From: Klebsiella quasipneumoniae subsp. quasipneumoniae
GTDB taxonomy: Bacteria > Pseudomonadota > Gammaproteobacteria > Enterobacterales > Enterobacteriaceae
Length of the DNA: 64,000 nucleotides
Assembly (NCBI RefSeq): GCF_020525925.1
Contig: NZ_CP084876.1
Coordinates: 1,364,001-1,428,000, forward strand
Direction: 5' to 3'
Shown: in pieces, positions 21,540-34,318 of the stretch
Numbering within the stretch: the first letter of the stretch is position 1
Layout of the letters: every line of letters begins with the position of its first letter
Translations under genes and position numbers: made by a program
Notes under the pieces: generated by a model
What the model was told of the DNA's origin: nothing
Seen by the model: the letters and a program-made list of their open reading frames with translations, nothing else
The model's database searches: none

Positions 21540-23819
21540 ATGGATGAGCAGTTAAAACAGAGCGCCCTCGACTTCCACGAATTTCCGGTTCCCGGAAAAA
21601 TCCAGGTCTCGCCGACCAAACCTCTCGCCACCCAGCGCGATCTGGCGCTGGCCTACTCGCCGGGCGTCGCGGCCCCCTGTCTGGAAATCGAAAAAGATCC
21701 GCTGGCGGCTTACAAATATACCGCCCGCGGCAACCTGGTGGCGGTCGTCTCCAACGGCACTGCGGTGCTGGGGCTTGGCAACATCGGTGCCCTGGCCGGC
21801 AAACCGGTAATGGAGGGCAAAGGCGTCCTGTTTAAGAAATTTGCCGGCATCGATGTGTTTGATATCGAAGTCGATGAGCTGGACCCGGACAAATTTATTA
21901 ACGTCGTCGCCGCCCTCGAGCCGACCTTCGGCGGCATCAACCTCGAAGATATTAAAGCGCCGGAGTGTTTCTACATTGAGCAGCAGCTGCGCGAGCGGAT
22001 GAATATTCCGGTGTTCCATGACGATCAGCACGGCACGGCGATCATCAGCACCGCGGCGATCCTCAACGGCCTGCGCGTCGTTGAGAAGAATCTGTCCGAC
22101 GTGCGGATGGTGGTCTCCGGCGCGGGGGCGGCGGCTATCGCCTGCATGAACCTGCTGGTGGCGCTGGGGATGCAAAAGCACAACATCGTGGTCTGCGATT
22201 CGAAAGGCGTTATCTATAAGGATCGTGAGCCGAACATGGCGGAAACCAAAGCGGCCTACGCGGTGGAAGACGACGGCAAACGCACCCTCGATGACGTGAT
22301 CGACGGCGCGGACATTTTCCTCGGCTGCTCCGGTCCGAAAGTGCTGACCCCGGAGATGGTGAAGAAGATGGCGCGCGCGCCGCTGATCCTCGCCCTGGCC
22401 AACCCGGAGCCGGAAATTCTGCCGCCGCTGGCGAAGCAGGTCCGCGATGACGCCATCATCTGCACCGGCCGCTCCGACTACCCTAACCAGGTCAACAACG
22501 TCCTCTGCTTCCCGTTCATCTTCCGCGGCGCGCTGGACGTCGGCGCGACGGCGATCAACGAAGAGATGAAGCTGGCGGCGGTGCATGCCATTGCCGAGCT
22601 GGCCCACGCCGAGCAGAGCGAAGTGGTGGCCTCCGCCTACGGCGATCAGGATTTAAGCTTTGGCCCGGACTATATTATTCCGAAACCGTTCGATCCGCGG
22701 CTGATCGTCAAGATCGCCCCCGCGGTGGCGAAGGCGGCGATGGACTCCGGCGTGGCGACGCGCCCGATCGCCGATTTTGACGCCTATATCGAGAAGCTGA
22801 GCGAGTTCGTCTATAAGACCAACCTGTTTATGAAGCCTATCTTCTCTCAGGCGCGCAAAGAGCCGAAGCGCGTGGTGCTGGCGGAAGGGGAGGAGACCCG
22901 GGTGCTGCACGCCACCCAGGAGCTGGTGTCGCTGGGGCTGGCCAAACCGATTCTGGTGGGGCGCCCGAGCGTGATTGAAATGCGCATCCAGAAGCTGGGC
23001 CTGCAGATCAAGGCCGGCGTTGACTTCGAGATCGTCAATAATGAATCCGACCCGCGGTTTAAAGAGTACTGGAGCGAGTACTACCAGCTGATGAAACGCC
23101 GCGGCATTACCCAGGAGCAGGCGCAGCGGGCGGTGATTAGCAACACCACGGTGATTGGCGCCATCATGGTTCACCGTGGCGAAGCGGATGCGATGATCTG
23201 CGGCACCATTGGCGAGTACCACGACCACTACCGCGTGGTGCAGCCGCTGTTCGGCTATCGCGACGGCGTCAGCACCGCTGGGGCGATGAACGCGCTGCTG
23301 CTGCCGAGCGGCAACACCTTTATCGCCGACACCTATGTCAATCACGATCCATCGCCGGAAGAGCTGGCGGAGATCACCCTGATGGCGGCGGAAAGCGTGC
23401 GTCGCTTTGGTATCGAACCGCGGGTGGCGTTGCTGTCGCATTCCAACTTTGGCTCTGCCGACTGCCCGTCCGCCAGCAAGATGCGCAGAACCCTTGAGCT
23501 GGTGAAGGCGCGCGCGCCGGAGCTGATGATCGATGGCGAAATGCATGGCGACGCCGCGCTGGTGGAAAGCATTCGCAACGATCGCATGCCGGACAGCCCG
23601 CTGAAGGGGTCGGCCAATATTCTGGTGATGCCGAATATGGAAGCCGCACGGATCAGCTATAACCTGCTGCGCGTCTCCAGTTCGGAAGGGGTCACCGTCG
23701 GGCCGGTGCTGATGGGGGTAGCGAAGCCGGTGCATATCCTGACGCCGATCGCCTCTGTGCGTCGCATCGTGAATATGGTGGCGCTGGCGGTTGTCGAAGC
23801 GCAAACCGAACCGCTGTAA
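21540..23819 (+). CDS. maeB: MaeB, NADP-dependent malic enzyme
   Basis: A 759-aa protein, the same length as E. coli MaeB. It decarboxylates malate to pyruvate with NADP and supplies NADPH and pyruvate. The N-terminal 430 residues are the malic enzyme (metal and substrate part with [11 protein letters not shown]; nucleotide site [12 protein letters not shown]). The C-terminal 330 residues form a phosphotransacetylase-like domain ([19 protein letters not shown] onward), which in E. coli mediates oligomerisation and allosteric control by acetyl-CoA rather than catalysis. Followed by a strong terminator shared with hemF. In E. coli the eut operon sits between maeB and hemF; here they are 54 bp apart. 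Confidence 0.97.
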   Translation: MDEQLKQSALDFHEFPVPGKIQVSPTKPLATQRDLALAYSPGVAAPCLEIEKDPLAAYKYTARGNLVAVVSNGTAVLGLGNIGALAGKPVMEGKGVLFKKFAGIDVFDIEVDELDPDKFINVVAALEPTFGGINLEDIKAPECFYIEQQLRERMNIPVFHDDQHGTAIISTAAILNGLRVVEKNLSDVRMVVSGAGAAAIACMNLLVALGMQKHNIVVCDSKGVIYKDREPNMAETKAAYAVEDDGKRTLDDVIDGADIFLGCSGPKVLTPEMVKKMARAPLILALANPEPEILPPLAKQVRDDAIICTGRSDYPNQVNNVLCFPFIFRGALDVGATAINEEMKLAAVHAIAELAHAEQSEVVASAYGDQDLSFGPDYIIPKPFDPRLIVKIAPAVAKAAMDSGVATRPIADFDAYIEKLSEFVYKTNLFMKPIFSQARKEPKRVVLAEGEETRVLHATQELVSLGLAKPILVGRPSVIEMRIQKLGLQIKAGVDFEIVNNESDPRFKEYWSEYYQLMKRRGITQEQAQRAVISNTTVIGAIMVHRGEADAMICGTIGEYHDHYRVVQPLFGYRDGVSTAGAMNALLLPSGNTFIADTYVNHDPSPEELAEITLMAAESVRRFGIEPRVALLSHSNFGSADCPSASKMRRTLELVKARAPELMIDGEMHGDAALVESIRNDRMPDSPLKGSANILVMPNMEAARISYNLLRVSSSEGVTVGPVLMGVAKPVHILTPIASVRRIVNMVALAVVEAQTEPL

Positions 23820-23825
23820 ACGTCA

Positions 23826-23855
23826 TAAAAAAGCCCCGGTACTCCGGGGCTTTTT
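23826..23855. terminator. Bidirectional terminator between maeB and hemF
   Basis: AGCCCCGG (23832-23839), loop TACT, CCGGGGCT (23844-23851), flanked by A on one side and T on the other, so it works for both convergent genes. Confidence 0.88.
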
Positions 23856-23873
23856 GCTCTGATTTGGCGTCGC

Positions 23874-25645
<1,772 letters not shown>

Positions 25646-25794
25646 TCGGCCTGAATTGTAAACAAGTGATGTCCAATGTTATATCGTATCGCGTTTGCCG
25701 TTACGACCATTCAAAATAAGAATTGTTTTACTTTTCATTTCAATACATGACAAAGTCATATTATGCCATTTTTTGTCGCTGATTTCGCCTGATA

Positions 25795-25823
25795 TTGGCT
25801 ATCAGTCATATTCGCGCCATAAT
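25795..25823 (+). promoter_or_regulatory. Sigma-70 promoter candidate for ypeA
   Basis: TTGGCT (25795-25800), a 17-bp spacer and CATAAT (25818-25823) lie 34 nt before the ypeA start codon. Confidence 0.55.
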
Positions 25824-25856
25824 CACTGTTTTTAACCGTCAATGGTGGGGAATACC

Positions 25857-26282
25857 ATGGAGATTCGCGTTTTTCGCCAGCAGGATTTCGAAGAGGTTGT
25901 GACGCTGTGGGAGCGTTGCGATCTGCTGCGTCCCTGGAACGATCCGGAGATGGATATTGAGCGCAAGCTGAATCACGATGTCAGCCTGTTCCTGGTGGCG
26001 GAAGTGAACGGCGAAGTCGTCGGTACGGTGATGGGCGGATATGACGGCCATCGCGGGTCGGCCTACTATCTGGGCGTCCATCCTGAATATCGCGGTCGGG
26101 GGATCGCGAACGCGCTGCTCAACCGTCTGGAGAAAAAGCTGATTGCTCGCGGCTGCCCGAAAATCAATATTATGGTCCGCGAGGACAACGACGTGGTGCA
26201 GGGGATGTACGAGCGGCTGGGCTATGAGTACGCCGATGTCCTGACCCTGGGCAAACGCCTGATTGAAGATGAAGAATACTGA
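25857..26282 (+). CDS. ypeA: YpeA, GNAT acetyltransferase
   Basis: A 141-aa GCN5-related N-acetyltransferase, nearly identical in layout to E. coli YpeA. The acetyl-CoA loop is [18 protein letters not shown] (about 75-92), and the C-terminal strand is [18 protein letters not shown]. The substrate is not established; the family contains RimI-like protein N-acetyltransferases. The start at 25857 follows GGTGGGG and matches the family; an in-frame ATG five codons upstream (25842) lacks a site. It overlaps yfeZ by 14 bases. Confidence 0.93.
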   Translation: MEIRVFRQQDFEEVVTLWERCDLLRPWNDPEMDIERKLNHDVSLFLVAEVNGEVVGTVMGGYDGHRGSAYYLGVHPEYRGRGIANALLNRLEKKLIARGCPKINIMVREDNDVVQGMYERLGYEYADVLTLGKRLIEDEEY

Positions 26283-26718
26283 GTTTATCCCCGCCGATTT
26301 TGATGCCCATGGCCGTCTGCGTCTGCCTTTCCTTTTCTGGTGCGTGCTGTTGTTACAGGCCCGCACCTGGGTGCTGTTCTTGATGGCCGGCGCGTCGCGT
26401 CAGCAGGGCGACGCGATTCTAAATCTGTTCTATCCCGATCACGACCGCTTCTGGCTCGGTCTACTCCCCGGCGTGCCGGCGGTGCTGGCCTTTCTGCTTA
26501 GCGGCTATCGTCAGCGCCTGCCGCGCCTGTGGCGGGCGATGCGCTGGCTGCTGGTGTTATCGCAAGTGCTGCTGTTGCTGTGGCAGCCGATGCTATGGCT
26601 GAGCGGCGAATCTCCCTCCTCGCTGACCATCGGACTGCTGGCGGCGGATGGTTATGCCCTGTGGTGGCTGGCGACCAGCCGTCGCCTCGGCGCCTGTTTT
26701 CGCCAGACCACCTTTTAA
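26269..26718 (+). CDS. yfeZ: YfeZ, DUF2919 inner-membrane protein
   Basis: A 149-aa hydrophobic protein with about four membrane segments: [50 protein letters not shown] and [15 protein letters not shown]. It matches E. coli YfeZ in position and sequence; function unknown. The start may be ATG 26269 or ATG 26263, both inside the end of ypeA; I take 26269 by comparison with the E. coli N-terminus ([11 protein letters not shown]). The overlap with ypeA suggests coupled translation. Confidence 0.9.
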   Translation: MKNTEFIPADFDAHGRLRLPFLFWCVLLLQARTWVLFLMAGASRQQGDAILNLFYPDHDRFWLGLLPGVPAVLAFLLSGYRQRLPRLWRAMRWLLVLSQVLLLLWQPMLWLSGESPSSLTIGLLAADGYALWWLATSRRLGACFRQTTF

Positions 26719-26779
26719 TGGCACTTTTTGCCGATCGTGAACTCCAACATGCGTTGAATGACTCAGAAAGGATTGTGAT

Positions 26780-27355
26780 ATGAAATCGCTACGTGTAATG
26801 CTCTGCGCGCTTCCGCTGGCGCTGACCGGCTGCTCAACGATGAGCGCGGTCAACTGGTCGGCGGCCTATCCGTGGAACTGGTTTGGTTCTTCCACCGAGG
26901 TGACCGAGCAGGGGGTGGGGAAACTGACGGCGTCCACACCGCTCAACGAACAGGCCATTAGCGATGCGCTGGGGAGCGACTACCGTTTGCGCAGCGGAAT
27001 GAAGACCGATAAGGGGAATATCGTCCACTACTTTGAAGCGCTGAAAGACAACAGCGTGGCGCTGACCATCAATGGCGACAACGGCGCCATCAGCCGGATT
27101 GACGTCCGCGATGCCGAAATCAAAACCGCCAGCGGCGTGAAAATCGGCACACCGTTCAGCGACCTGTACAGCAAAGCCTTCGGCAACTGCCAGAAAGGCA
27201 GCAATGACAATGGCGCGGTCGTCGAGTGTCAGGCCGAGGGGAGCCAGCATATCAGCTACGCCTTCACCGGTCACTGGAGCGGCCCGGACGAGCTGATGCC
27301 CTCCGACGATACGCTGAAAAACTGGAAGGTCAGCAAAATTATCTGGCGTCGCTAA
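26780..27355 (+). CDS. yfeY: YfeY, RpoE-regulated lipoprotein (DUF1131)
   Basis: A 191-aa lipoprotein, the length of E. coli YfeY. The signal peptide MKSLRVMLCALPLALTGC ends in a lipobox with the lipidated Cys at residue 18; Ser at +2 predicts outer-membrane sorting. The mature part has two Cys (NCQKGSND and VVECQAEG), possibly disulfide bonded. In E. coli the gene belongs to the sigma-E envelope-stress regulon. Upstream, TGAACTC and TCAGA resemble sigma-E elements, but the spacing (18) is long, so this is only suggestive. Function unknown. Confidence 0.92.
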   Translation: MKSLRVMLCALPLALTGCSTMSAVNWSAAYPWNWFGSSTEVTEQGVGKLTASTPLNEQAISDALGSDYRLRSGMKTDKGNIVHYFEALKDNSVALTINGDNGAISRIDVRDAEIKTASGVKIGTPFSDLYSKAFGNCQKGSNDNGAVVECQAEGSQHISYAFTGHWSGPDELMPSDDTLKNWKVSKIIWRR

Positions 27356-27365
27356 ATTGATCTGA

Positions 27366-28349
<984 letters not shown>

Positions 28350-28359
28350 TGCTTTCCCC

Positions 28360-28769
28360 TCACCCTAACCCTCTCCGTGAGGGAGCGGGCCGGGGTGAGG
28401 GGGAGAGTTCCTCGAGCGTGCGCAGGATCACCTGCAGCACGCCGGTTTCGTTCCGGTCATACTTGTTATTCCAGAAGCGTAAAACGGTCCAGCCCTGCTG
28501 CTTAAGCCATGTTGTGCGCCGGGCATCGTATTCAGTCCGGCTGTCATGCTGGCCGCCGGCGAGCTCAATCACCTGGCAAAATCTTGAATATAGGGTCCGG
28601 CGGGTTGCTGGCGGCGAAACTTGTAGCTGGCAAAACGGCGATCGCGCAGCTGGTGCCACAGGCGGCGCTCCTGCGGCGTCAGGTGGCGGCGCAACTGCCG
28701 GGCGTCATTTGTGCTGTTTTCCATTAACAAAGTGTGCCAAGCTGTTCGCTCCTCATCCGATTTCATCAC
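28360..28769 (-). pseudogene. DUF559 endonuclease-like gene, broken by an internal deletion
   Basis: Two minus-strand frames together give one DUF559 (Vsr/restriction-endonuclease-fold) protein. The N-terminal piece (28569-28769) includes MENSTNDARQLRRHLTPQER and ends GPYIQDFA followed after one residue by a stop. The C-terminal piece (28360 to about 28590) resumes VIELAGGQHDSRTEYDARRT and continues WTVLRFWNN to the end. In intact members, DFA plus about five residues joins directly to VIEL; here that joint has lost bases and shifted frame. The start could be either Met near 28766-28769 or the Met at 28724; no convincing ribosome binding site is seen. The 3' end contains a repeat of the CCCTCACCCTAACCC type. 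The intact family's role is unknown. Confidence 0.8.
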
Positions 28770-28840
28770 CTTATTTGCCAGCCGCTTTCAGCTAAGCTTT
28801 GCCAGGTGCTTATTCCCTTTTCGACTTCCAAATCGCCAAA

Positions 28841-28890
28841 CGGTATATAAAACCGTTACTCCTTTCGTACCCGTTATAAATATGATGATC
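28841..28890 (+). promoter_or_regulatory. Likely CysB-dependent cysP promoter region
   Basis: The sequence ACGGTATATAAAACCGTTACT followed by TTATAAATATGAT (-10 candidates TATAAA 28875-28880 and TATGAT 28881-28886), with no good -35, fits an activator-dependent promoter like that of E. coli cysP. CysB sites are degenerate, so I cannot mark them. Confidence 0.45.
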
Positions 28891-28924
28891 ATCAGTAAAT
28901 GATCATTTTTGATAAGGGTGCGCA

Positions 28925-29941
28925 ATGGCCGTTAAATCACTGAAAAAAGGATATCTGGCGCTGGCGGCTTCCATGCTGCTGGTGGCGCAGGCGCAGGCGA
29001 CGGAGCTGCTGAACAGCTCCTATGATGTCTCCCGCGAGCTGTTTGCCGCCCTTAACCCGCCTTTTGAGCAGCAGTGGGCGAAGGACAATGGCGGGGACAA
29101 GCTGACCATCAAGCAGTCGCACGCTGGCTCGTCCAAGCAGGCGCTGGCGATCCTGCAGGGCCTGAAGGCGGACGTGGTGACCTACAACCAGGTGACGGAC
29201 GTGCAGATCCTGCATGACAAAGGCAACCTGATCCCGGCCGACTGGCAAAGCCGCCTGCCGAACAACAGCTCGCCGTTCTATTCGACGATGGGCTTCCTGG
29301 TGCGCAAAGGCAACCCGAAAAACATTCATGACTGGAACGACCTGGTCCGCTCTGACGTTAAGCTGATCTTCCCGAACCCGAAAACCTCGGGCAACGCGCG
29401 GTACACCTACCTGGCGGCCTGGGGCGCGGCGGATAAAGCCGACGGCGGCGATAAAGCCAAAACCGAACAGTTTATGACCCAGTTCCTGAAGAACGTCGAA
29501 GTCTTCGACACCGGCGGACGCGGGGCGACCACCACCTTCGCTGAGCGCGGCCTGGGCGATGTGCTGATCAGCTTCGAGTCGGAAGTGAACAATATTCGCA
29601 AGCAGTATGAGGCGCAGGGATTTGAAGTGGTGATCCCGAAAACCAACATTCTGGCGGAGTTCCCGGTGGCCTGGGTGGATAAAAACGTCAAAGCCAACGG
29701 CACGGAAAAGGCGGCGAAGGCCTACCTGAACTGGCTCTACAGTCCGCAGGCGCAGACCATCATTACCGACTACTACTATCGGGTAAACAACCCGAAAGTG
29801 ATGGATTCGCTGAAGGATAAATTCCCGCAGACCGAACTGTTCCGCGTGGAGGACAAGTTTGGCTCCTGGCCTGAGGTGATGAAAACCCACTTCGCCAGCG
29901 GCGGCGAACTGGACAAACTGCTGGCGGCGGGGCGTAAGTAA
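28925..29941 (+). CDS. cysP: CysP, periplasmic thiosulfate-binding protein
   Basis: A 338-aa ABC transporter binding protein. The signal peptide ends at [10 protein letters not shown], giving a mature protein that starts [15 protein letters not shown]. The sulfate-binding family motif [16 protein letters not shown] (about 156-171) and the loop [15 protein letters not shown] (about 196-210) are present. It delivers thiosulfate (and sulfate) to CysUWA. Its stop overlaps the cysU start by one base (TAATG). It is first in cysPUWA and probably controlled by CysB with N-acetylserine. Confidence 0.96.
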   Translation: MAVKSLKKGYLALAASMLLVAQAQATELLNSSYDVSRELFAALNPPFEQQWAKDNGGDKLTIKQSHAGSSKQALAILQGLKADVVTYNQVTDVQILHDKGNLIPADWQSRLPNNSSPFYSTMGFLVRKGNPKNIHDWNDLVRSDVKLIFPNPKTSGNARYTYLAAWGAADKADGGDKAKTEQFMTQFLKNVEVFDTGGRGATTTFAERGLGDVLISFESEVNNIRKQYEAQGFEVVIPKTNILAEFPVAWVDKNVKANGTEKAAKAYLNWLYSPQAQTIITDYYYRVNNPKVMDSLKDKFPQTELFRVEDKFGSWPEVMKTHFASGGELDKLLAAGRK

Positions 29942-30774
29942 TGTTTGCTGTGTCGTCCAAGCGCGTGCTGCCGGGCTTTACCCTGAGCCTCGGCACCAGC
30001 CTGCTGTTTGTCTGTCTGATTCTGTTATTACCGCTCAGCGCGCTGGTGATGCAGCTGGCGCAGATGAGCTGGGCGCAGTACTGGGATGTGATCACCAACC
30101 CGCAGGTGGTGGCGGCCTATAAGGTGACGCTGCTGTCGGCGTTCGTGGCCTCGATTTTTAACGGCGTCTTCGGCCTGCTGATGGCGTGGATCCTTACCCG
30201 CTATCGTTTTCCGGGCCGCACGCTGCTGGATGCCTTAATGGATCTGCCGTTTGCGCTGCCGACGGCGGTGGCCGGCCTGACCCTGGCTTCGCTGTTTTCG
30301 GTTAACGGCATTTACGGGGAATGGCTGGCGAAGTTCGATATTAAAGTGACCTATACCTGGCTCGGTATCGCCGTGGCGATGGCGTTCACCAGCATCCCCT
30401 TCGTGGTACGTACCGTGCAGCCGGTGCTGGAAGAGCTGGGACCGGAATATGAAGAAGCAGCGGAAACGCTGGGCGCTACGCGCTGGCAGAGCTTCCGCAA
30501 GGTGGTGCTGCCGGAGCTGTCGCCAGCGCTGCTGGCGGGCATTGCCCTGTCGTTTACCCGCAGCCTCGGCGAATTTGGCGCGGTGATTTTTATCGCCGGC
30601 AACATCGCGTGGAAGACGGAAGTGACGTCGCTGATGATCTTTATTCGACTGCAGGAGTTTGACTATCCGGCGGCGAGCGCCATCGCCTCGGTGATCCTGG
30701 CCGCCTCACTGCTGCTGCTGTTTTCCATCAATACCCTGCAGAGTCGCTTTGGTCGACGCGTGGTAGGTCACTAA
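29941..30774 (+). CDS. cysU: CysU (CysT), sulfate/thiosulfate ABC permease
   Basis: A 277-aa inner-membrane permease with about six helices. The EAA loop that contacts CysA is visible as EEAAETLGATRWQSFRKVVLP (about residues 172-192). Start and stop codons each overlap a neighbour by one base, which implies coupled translation of cysP, cysU and cysW in equal amounts. It pairs with CysW to form the membrane channel. Confidence 0.96.
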   Translation: MFAVSSKRVLPGFTLSLGTSLLFVCLILLLPLSALVMQLAQMSWAQYWDVITNPQVVAAYKVTLLSAFVASIFNGVFGLLMAWILTRYRFPGRTLLDALMDLPFALPTAVAGLTLASLFSVNGIYGEWLAKFDIKVTYTWLGIAVAMAFTSIPFVVRTVQPVLEELGPEYEEAAETLGATRWQSFRKVVLPELSPALLAGIALSFTRSLGEFGAVIFIAGNIAWKTEVTSLMIFIRLQEFDYPAASAIASVILAASLLLLFSINTLQSRFGRRVVGH

Positions 30775-31649
30775 TGGCGGAAGTTACTCAATTGAAACGC
30801 TACGACGCGCCCCGCATCAACTGGGGAAAATGGTTTCTGATTGGCGTCGGGATGCTGGTCTCCGCCTTCATCCTCGTGGTGCCGATGCTTTACATCTTTA
30901 TCCAGGCCTTCAGCAAAGGGTTAATGCCGGTGCTGGAAAACCTGGCCAATCCGGACATGCTCCACGCCATCTGGCTGACGGTGATGATCGCCTTGATTAC
31001 CGTGCCGGTGAACCTGGTGTTCGGGACCTTGCTGGCCTGGCTGGTCACGCGCTTTACGTTCCCGGGACGCCAGCTGCTATTGACGATGCTGGATATCCCG
31101 TTCGCTGTCTCGCCGGTGGTAGCCGGTCTGGTTTATCTGCTGTTCTACGGCTCTAACGGTCCGCTGGGCGGCTGGCTTGATGCGCATAACCTGCAAATCA
31201 TGTTCGCCTGGCCGGGCATGGTGCTGGCGACGATCTTTGTCACCTGTCCGTTTGTGGTGCGTGAGCTGGTGCCGGTGATGATGAGTCAGGGCAGTCATGA
31301 AGATGAGGCGGCGGTCTTGCTGGGCGCTTCCGGCTGGCAGATGTTCCGCCGGGTGACGCTGCCCAATATTCGCTGGGCGCTGCTGTACGGCGTGGTGTTG
31401 ACCAACGCCCGCGCCATCGGCGAATTCGGCGCGGTGTCGGTGGTCTCCGGTTCGATCCGCGGAGAAACGCTGTCGCTGCCGCTGCAAATTGAATTACTGG
31501 AGCAGGATTACAACACCGTCGGCTCGTTTACCGCCGCGGCCCTGCTGACGTTAATGGCTATTCTGACCCTGTTTTTAAAGAGTATGTTGCAATGGCGTCT
31601 GGCCAATCAGGAAAAACGCGCGCAACAGGAGGGAAATCATGAGCATTGA
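30774..31649 (+). CDS. cysW: CysW, sulfate/thiosulfate ABC permease
   Basis: A 291-aa permease, homologous to CysU, with about six helices and the EAA loop [21 protein letters not shown] (about residues 175-195; first residues EDEAAV). The N-terminus has a hydrophilic extension before the first helix. It overlaps cysU by one base and cysA by 11 bases. The tail [15 protein letters not shown] is charged. Confidence 0.96.
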   Translation: MAEVTQLKRYDAPRINWGKWFLIGVGMLVSAFILVVPMLYIFIQAFSKGLMPVLENLANPDMLHAIWLTVMIALITVPVNLVFGTLLAWLVTRFTFPGRQLLLTMLDIPFAVSPVVAGLVYLLFYGSNGPLGGWLDAHNLQIMFAWPGMVLATIFVTCPFVVRELVPVMMSQGSHEDEAAVLLGASGWQMFRRVTLPNIRWALLYGVVLTNARAIGEFGAVSVVSGSIRGETLSLPLQIELLEQDYNTVGSFTAAALLTLMAILTLFLKSMLQWRLANQEKRAQQEGNHEH

Positions 31650-32733
31650 GATTGCCAATATTAAGAAATCGTTTGGTCGCACCCAGGTGCTGAATGATAT
31701 CTCGCTGGATATCCCTTCCGGACAAATGGTTGCGCTGCTGGGGCCTTCCGGCTCCGGGAAAACGACCCTGCTGCGGATTATCGCCGGGCTGGAGCATCAG
31801 ACCAGCGGTCATATCCGCTTCCACGGTACCGACGTCAGCCGGATGCACGCCCGCGACCGTAAAGTGGGCTTCGTCTTCCAGCACTATGCGCTGTTCCGCC
31901 ATATGACGGTGTTCGATAACATCGCCTTTGGCCTGACCGTGCTGCCGCGCCGCGAACGACCCAACGCCGCGGCGATTAAAGCCAAAGTGACCAAACTGCT
32001 GGAGATGGTGCAACTGGCTCACCTGGCGGATCGCTATCCGGCGCAGCTGTCCGGTGGTCAGAAACAGCGCGTGGCGCTGGCGCGCGCCCTGGCGGTAGAG
32101 CCGCAAATTCTGCTGCTGGATGAACCTTTCGGCGCGCTGGATGCGCAGGTGCGTAAAGAGCTGCGCCGCTGGCTGCGTCAGCTGCATGAAGAGCTGAAAT
32201 TTACCAGCGTGTTCGTCACCCACGATCAGGAAGAGGCGATGGAAGTTGCCGACCGGGTGGTGGTGATGAGCCAGGGCAACATCGAACAGGCCGATGCGCC
32301 TGAACGCGTGTGGCGTGAGCCGTCGACCCGCTTCGTGCTGGAGTTCATGGGGGAAGTGAATCGCCTGCAGGGGGTTATCCGCGGCGGACAGTTCCACGTT
32401 GGCGCTCACCGCTGGCCGTTAGGCTATACCCCGGCTTACCAGGGGCCGGTGGATCTGTTCCTGCGTCCGTGGGAAGTGGACATCAGCCGCCGAACCAGCC
32501 TGGATTCGCCGCTGCCGGTGCAGGTCCTGGAGGCCAGCCCGAAAGGCCACTACACCCAATTAGTCGTCCAGCCTCTGGGGTGGTATGACGAACCGCTGAG
32601 CGTAGTGTTAACGGGCGATGAGGCGCCGTCCCGCGGAGAACGGCTGTTCGTCGGGCTGCAAAACGCGCGCCTGTACAACGGTTCCGAGCGTATCGAGCCG
32701 CGCGGCGAGCTTGCTCTGGCGCAGTCGGCCTGA
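31639..32733 (+). CDS. cysA: CysA, sulfate/thiosulfate import ATPase
   Basis: A 364-aa ABC ATPase. Walker [14 protein letters not shown] (about 34-46), Q-loop VFQHYALF, signature [15 protein letters not shown] (about 135-149), Walker [12 protein letters not shown] and the H-loop THD are all intact. The C-terminal 125 residues form the TOBE-like regulatory part. It starts inside the end of cysW with AGGAGG at a good distance. cysM follows after a 118-bp gap that holds REP sequences and a possible terminator. Confidence 0.97.
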   Translation: MSIEIANIKKSFGRTQVLNDISLDIPSGQMVALLGPSGSGKTTLLRIIAGLEHQTSGHIRFHGTDVSRMHARDRKVGFVFQHYALFRHMTVFDNIAFGLTVLPRRERPNAAAIKAKVTKLLEMVQLAHLADRYPAQLSGGQKQRVALARALAVEPQILLLDEPFGALDAQVRKELRRWLRQLHEELKFTSVFVTHDQEEAMEVADRVVVMSQGNIEQADAPERVWREPSTRFVLEFMGEVNRLQGVIRGGQFHVGAHRWPLGYTPAYQGPVDLFLRPWEVDISRRTSLDSPLPVQVLEASPKGHYTQLVVQPLGWYDEPLSVVLTGDEAPSRGERLFVGLQNARLYNGSERIEPRGELALAQSA

Positions 32734-32755
32734 TAGCTTAAATCCATGTGCTTTT

Positions 32756-32837
32756 GCCGGGTGACGCTGTGCTTACCCGGTCTGGAATTATCATGCGTCT
32801 GGTAGGCCGGGTAAGCGAAGCGCCGCCCGGCTTTTTT
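32756..32837. repeat. Two inverted REP units (BIME) with a terminator-like end, between cysA and cysM
   Basis: The first unit begins GCCGGGTGACGCTGTGCTTA (32756 onward, to about 32783). The second, in the opposite orientation, starts GTAGGCCGGGTAAGCGAAGC and ends GCCGCCCGGC (32802-32831). Both fit the enterobacterial REP pattern. GCCGGG...CCCGGC of the second unit is followed by TTTTTT, so it may also stop transcription from cysA. Confidence 0.75.
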
Positions 32838-32851
32838 ATTGAGTAAAAATC

Positions 32852-33763
32852 GTGAATACACTCGAACACACCATCGGCAATACCCCTCTGGTCAGGCTTC
32901 AGCGTCTGGGGCCGGACAATGGCAGCGAAATCTGGGTCAAACTTGAAGGCAATAATCCAGCCGGTTCGGTGAAAGATCGCGCTGCGCTGTCGATGATCGT
33001 TGAAGCGGAAAAGCGGGGCGAAATTCAGCCCGGCGACGTGCTAATTGAAGCGACCAGCGGCAACACCGGTATCGCGCTGGCGATGATCGCCGCGCTGAAA
33101 GGCTACCGGATGAAGCTGCTGATGCCCGATAACATGAGCCAGGAGCGCCGGGCCGCGATGCGCGCCTATGGCGCCGAGCTGATCCTGGTCACCAAAGAGC
33201 AGGGGATGGAGGGGGCCCGCGACCTGGCCCTGGAGATGGCTCAGCGCGGGGAGGGCAAACTGCTCGATCAGTTCAACAACCCGGACAACCCCTACGCCCA
33301 CTACACTACCACCGGGCCGGAAATCTGGCAGCAGACCGCGGGGCGTATCACCCACTTTGTCTCCAGTATGGGGACCACCGGCACCATTACCGGCGTGTCA
33401 CGTTTTCTGCGCGAACAGAGTAAACCGGTGACCATTGTCGGCCTGCAGCCGGAGGAGGGCAGCAGTATTCCCGGGATACGCCGCTGGCCGGCAGAGTATA
33501 TGCCGGGGATCTTTAACGCTTCGCTGGTGGATGCGGTGCTGGATATTCATCAGCAGGATGCCGAGAACACCATGCGTCAGCTGGCGGTACAGGAAGGCAT
33601 TTTCTGCGGCGTCAGCTCTGGCGGCGCGGTAGCCGGGGCGTTACGTATCGCTCGTGAAAATCCAGGCGCGGTGGTGGTGGCGATCGTCTGCGATCGCGGC
33701 GATCGCTACCTCTCCACCGGCGTGTTCGGCGAGGAACACTTTAGCCAGGGAGCGGGTATTTAA
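32852..33763 (+). CDS. cysM: CysM, cysteine synthase B
   Basis: A 303-aa PLP enzyme that makes cysteine from O-acetylserine and sulfide, or S-sulfocysteine from thiosulfate, which fits its place behind the thiosulfate importer. The PLP Lys is in [14 protein letters not shown] (about 36-49) and the phosphate loop is [13 protein letters not shown] (about 66-78). The start is GTG at 32852, as in E. coli; there is no strong ribosome binding site. Its TAA is shared in a TTAA with the stop of the convergent gene at 33760. Confidence 0.97.
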   Translation: MNTLEHTIGNTPLVRLQRLGPDNGSEIWVKLEGNNPAGSVKDRAALSMIVEAEKRGEIQPGDVLIEATSGNTGIALAMIAALKGYRMKLLMPDNMSQERRAAMRAYGAELILVTKEQGMEGARDLALEMAQRGEGKLLDQFNNPDNPYAHYTTTGPEIWQQTAGRITHFVSSMGTTGTITGVSRFLREQSKPVTIVGLQPEEGSSIPGIRRWPAEYMPGIFNASLVDAVLDIHQQDAENTMRQLAVQEGIFCGVSSGGAVAGALRIARENPGAVVVAIVCDRGDRYLSTGVFGEEHFSQGAGI

Positions 33764-34155
33764 TCATCGAGCAGGTCGGCGCCGTAGGAGTTATCGACGG
33801 TGCACAGCCAGCGCTCGCCCTGCTTCTGAAAGACATAGGTTGCGCGTCGCGTAACCTGTGTTATCCCCTGTGCCGTCGGGATATCCAGCCGGGTCTCCAT
33901 AATCACCAGCGCATTGCCGCCGCCCTCGATGACCTCCATTTTCCCCTGAGTCACTATCAGCCGGTGCTGGAAATAGTCGGCAATGGCGATAAACGCTTTG
34001 CGGATATTCTCTTTCCCTCTGACCACCATGCCCGGTTTGACGACCAGCGCGGCGTCTTCCGCGTAATAGCCCATCAGGGTATCGTAATCTTCCTGCGAGA
34101 TAGCGCGGTCGCAGGCCTCAATGACTGTTTTTAGCGTCAGGTCAATGTGATGCAT
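33760..34155 (-). CDS. SnoaL/DUF4440-like (YybH family) protein
   Basis: A 131-aa protein with the cone-shaped SnoaL/NTF2-like fold pattern: a helical start ([20 protein letters not shown]), then [20 protein letters not shown], a helix around [12 protein letters not shown], and strands ending [21 protein letters not shown]. YybH-type proteins are common in bacteria, and their function is unknown; related folds bind small molecules. AAGGAG 8 nt upstream supports ATG 34155. It stands alone, convergent with cysM. E. coli has yfeS and yfeK near this point, neither of which resembles this protein. Confidence 0.8.
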   Translation of the reverse strand: MHHIDLTLKTVIEACDRAISQEDYDTLMGYYAEDAALVVKPGMVVRGKENIRKAFIAIADYFQHRLIVTQGKMEVIEGGGNALVIMETRLDIPTAQGITQVTRRATYVFQKQGERWLCTVDNSYGADLLDD

Positions 34156-34318
34156 CTCTGGTGCTCCTTATTGTGAGCGATTTATCAGCCACCGAGAGCG
34201 TTGTATCCGTCTCGACGTTCCGGTCATGCAGGTAAGACTACGCCAGTTTTCGTTTAATTTTTCAGTAACTTGTCGACAGCTGCCATCCCTCCCCGATGCG
34301 TTCGGCGCACTGCCTGCG

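Noticed and set aside
21552..23804. Two long minus-strand frames opposite maeB
   Set aside because: Their composition (very high Arg, His, Gln, Val) is typical of antisense frames of a GC-rich gene; maeB is intact along its whole length.
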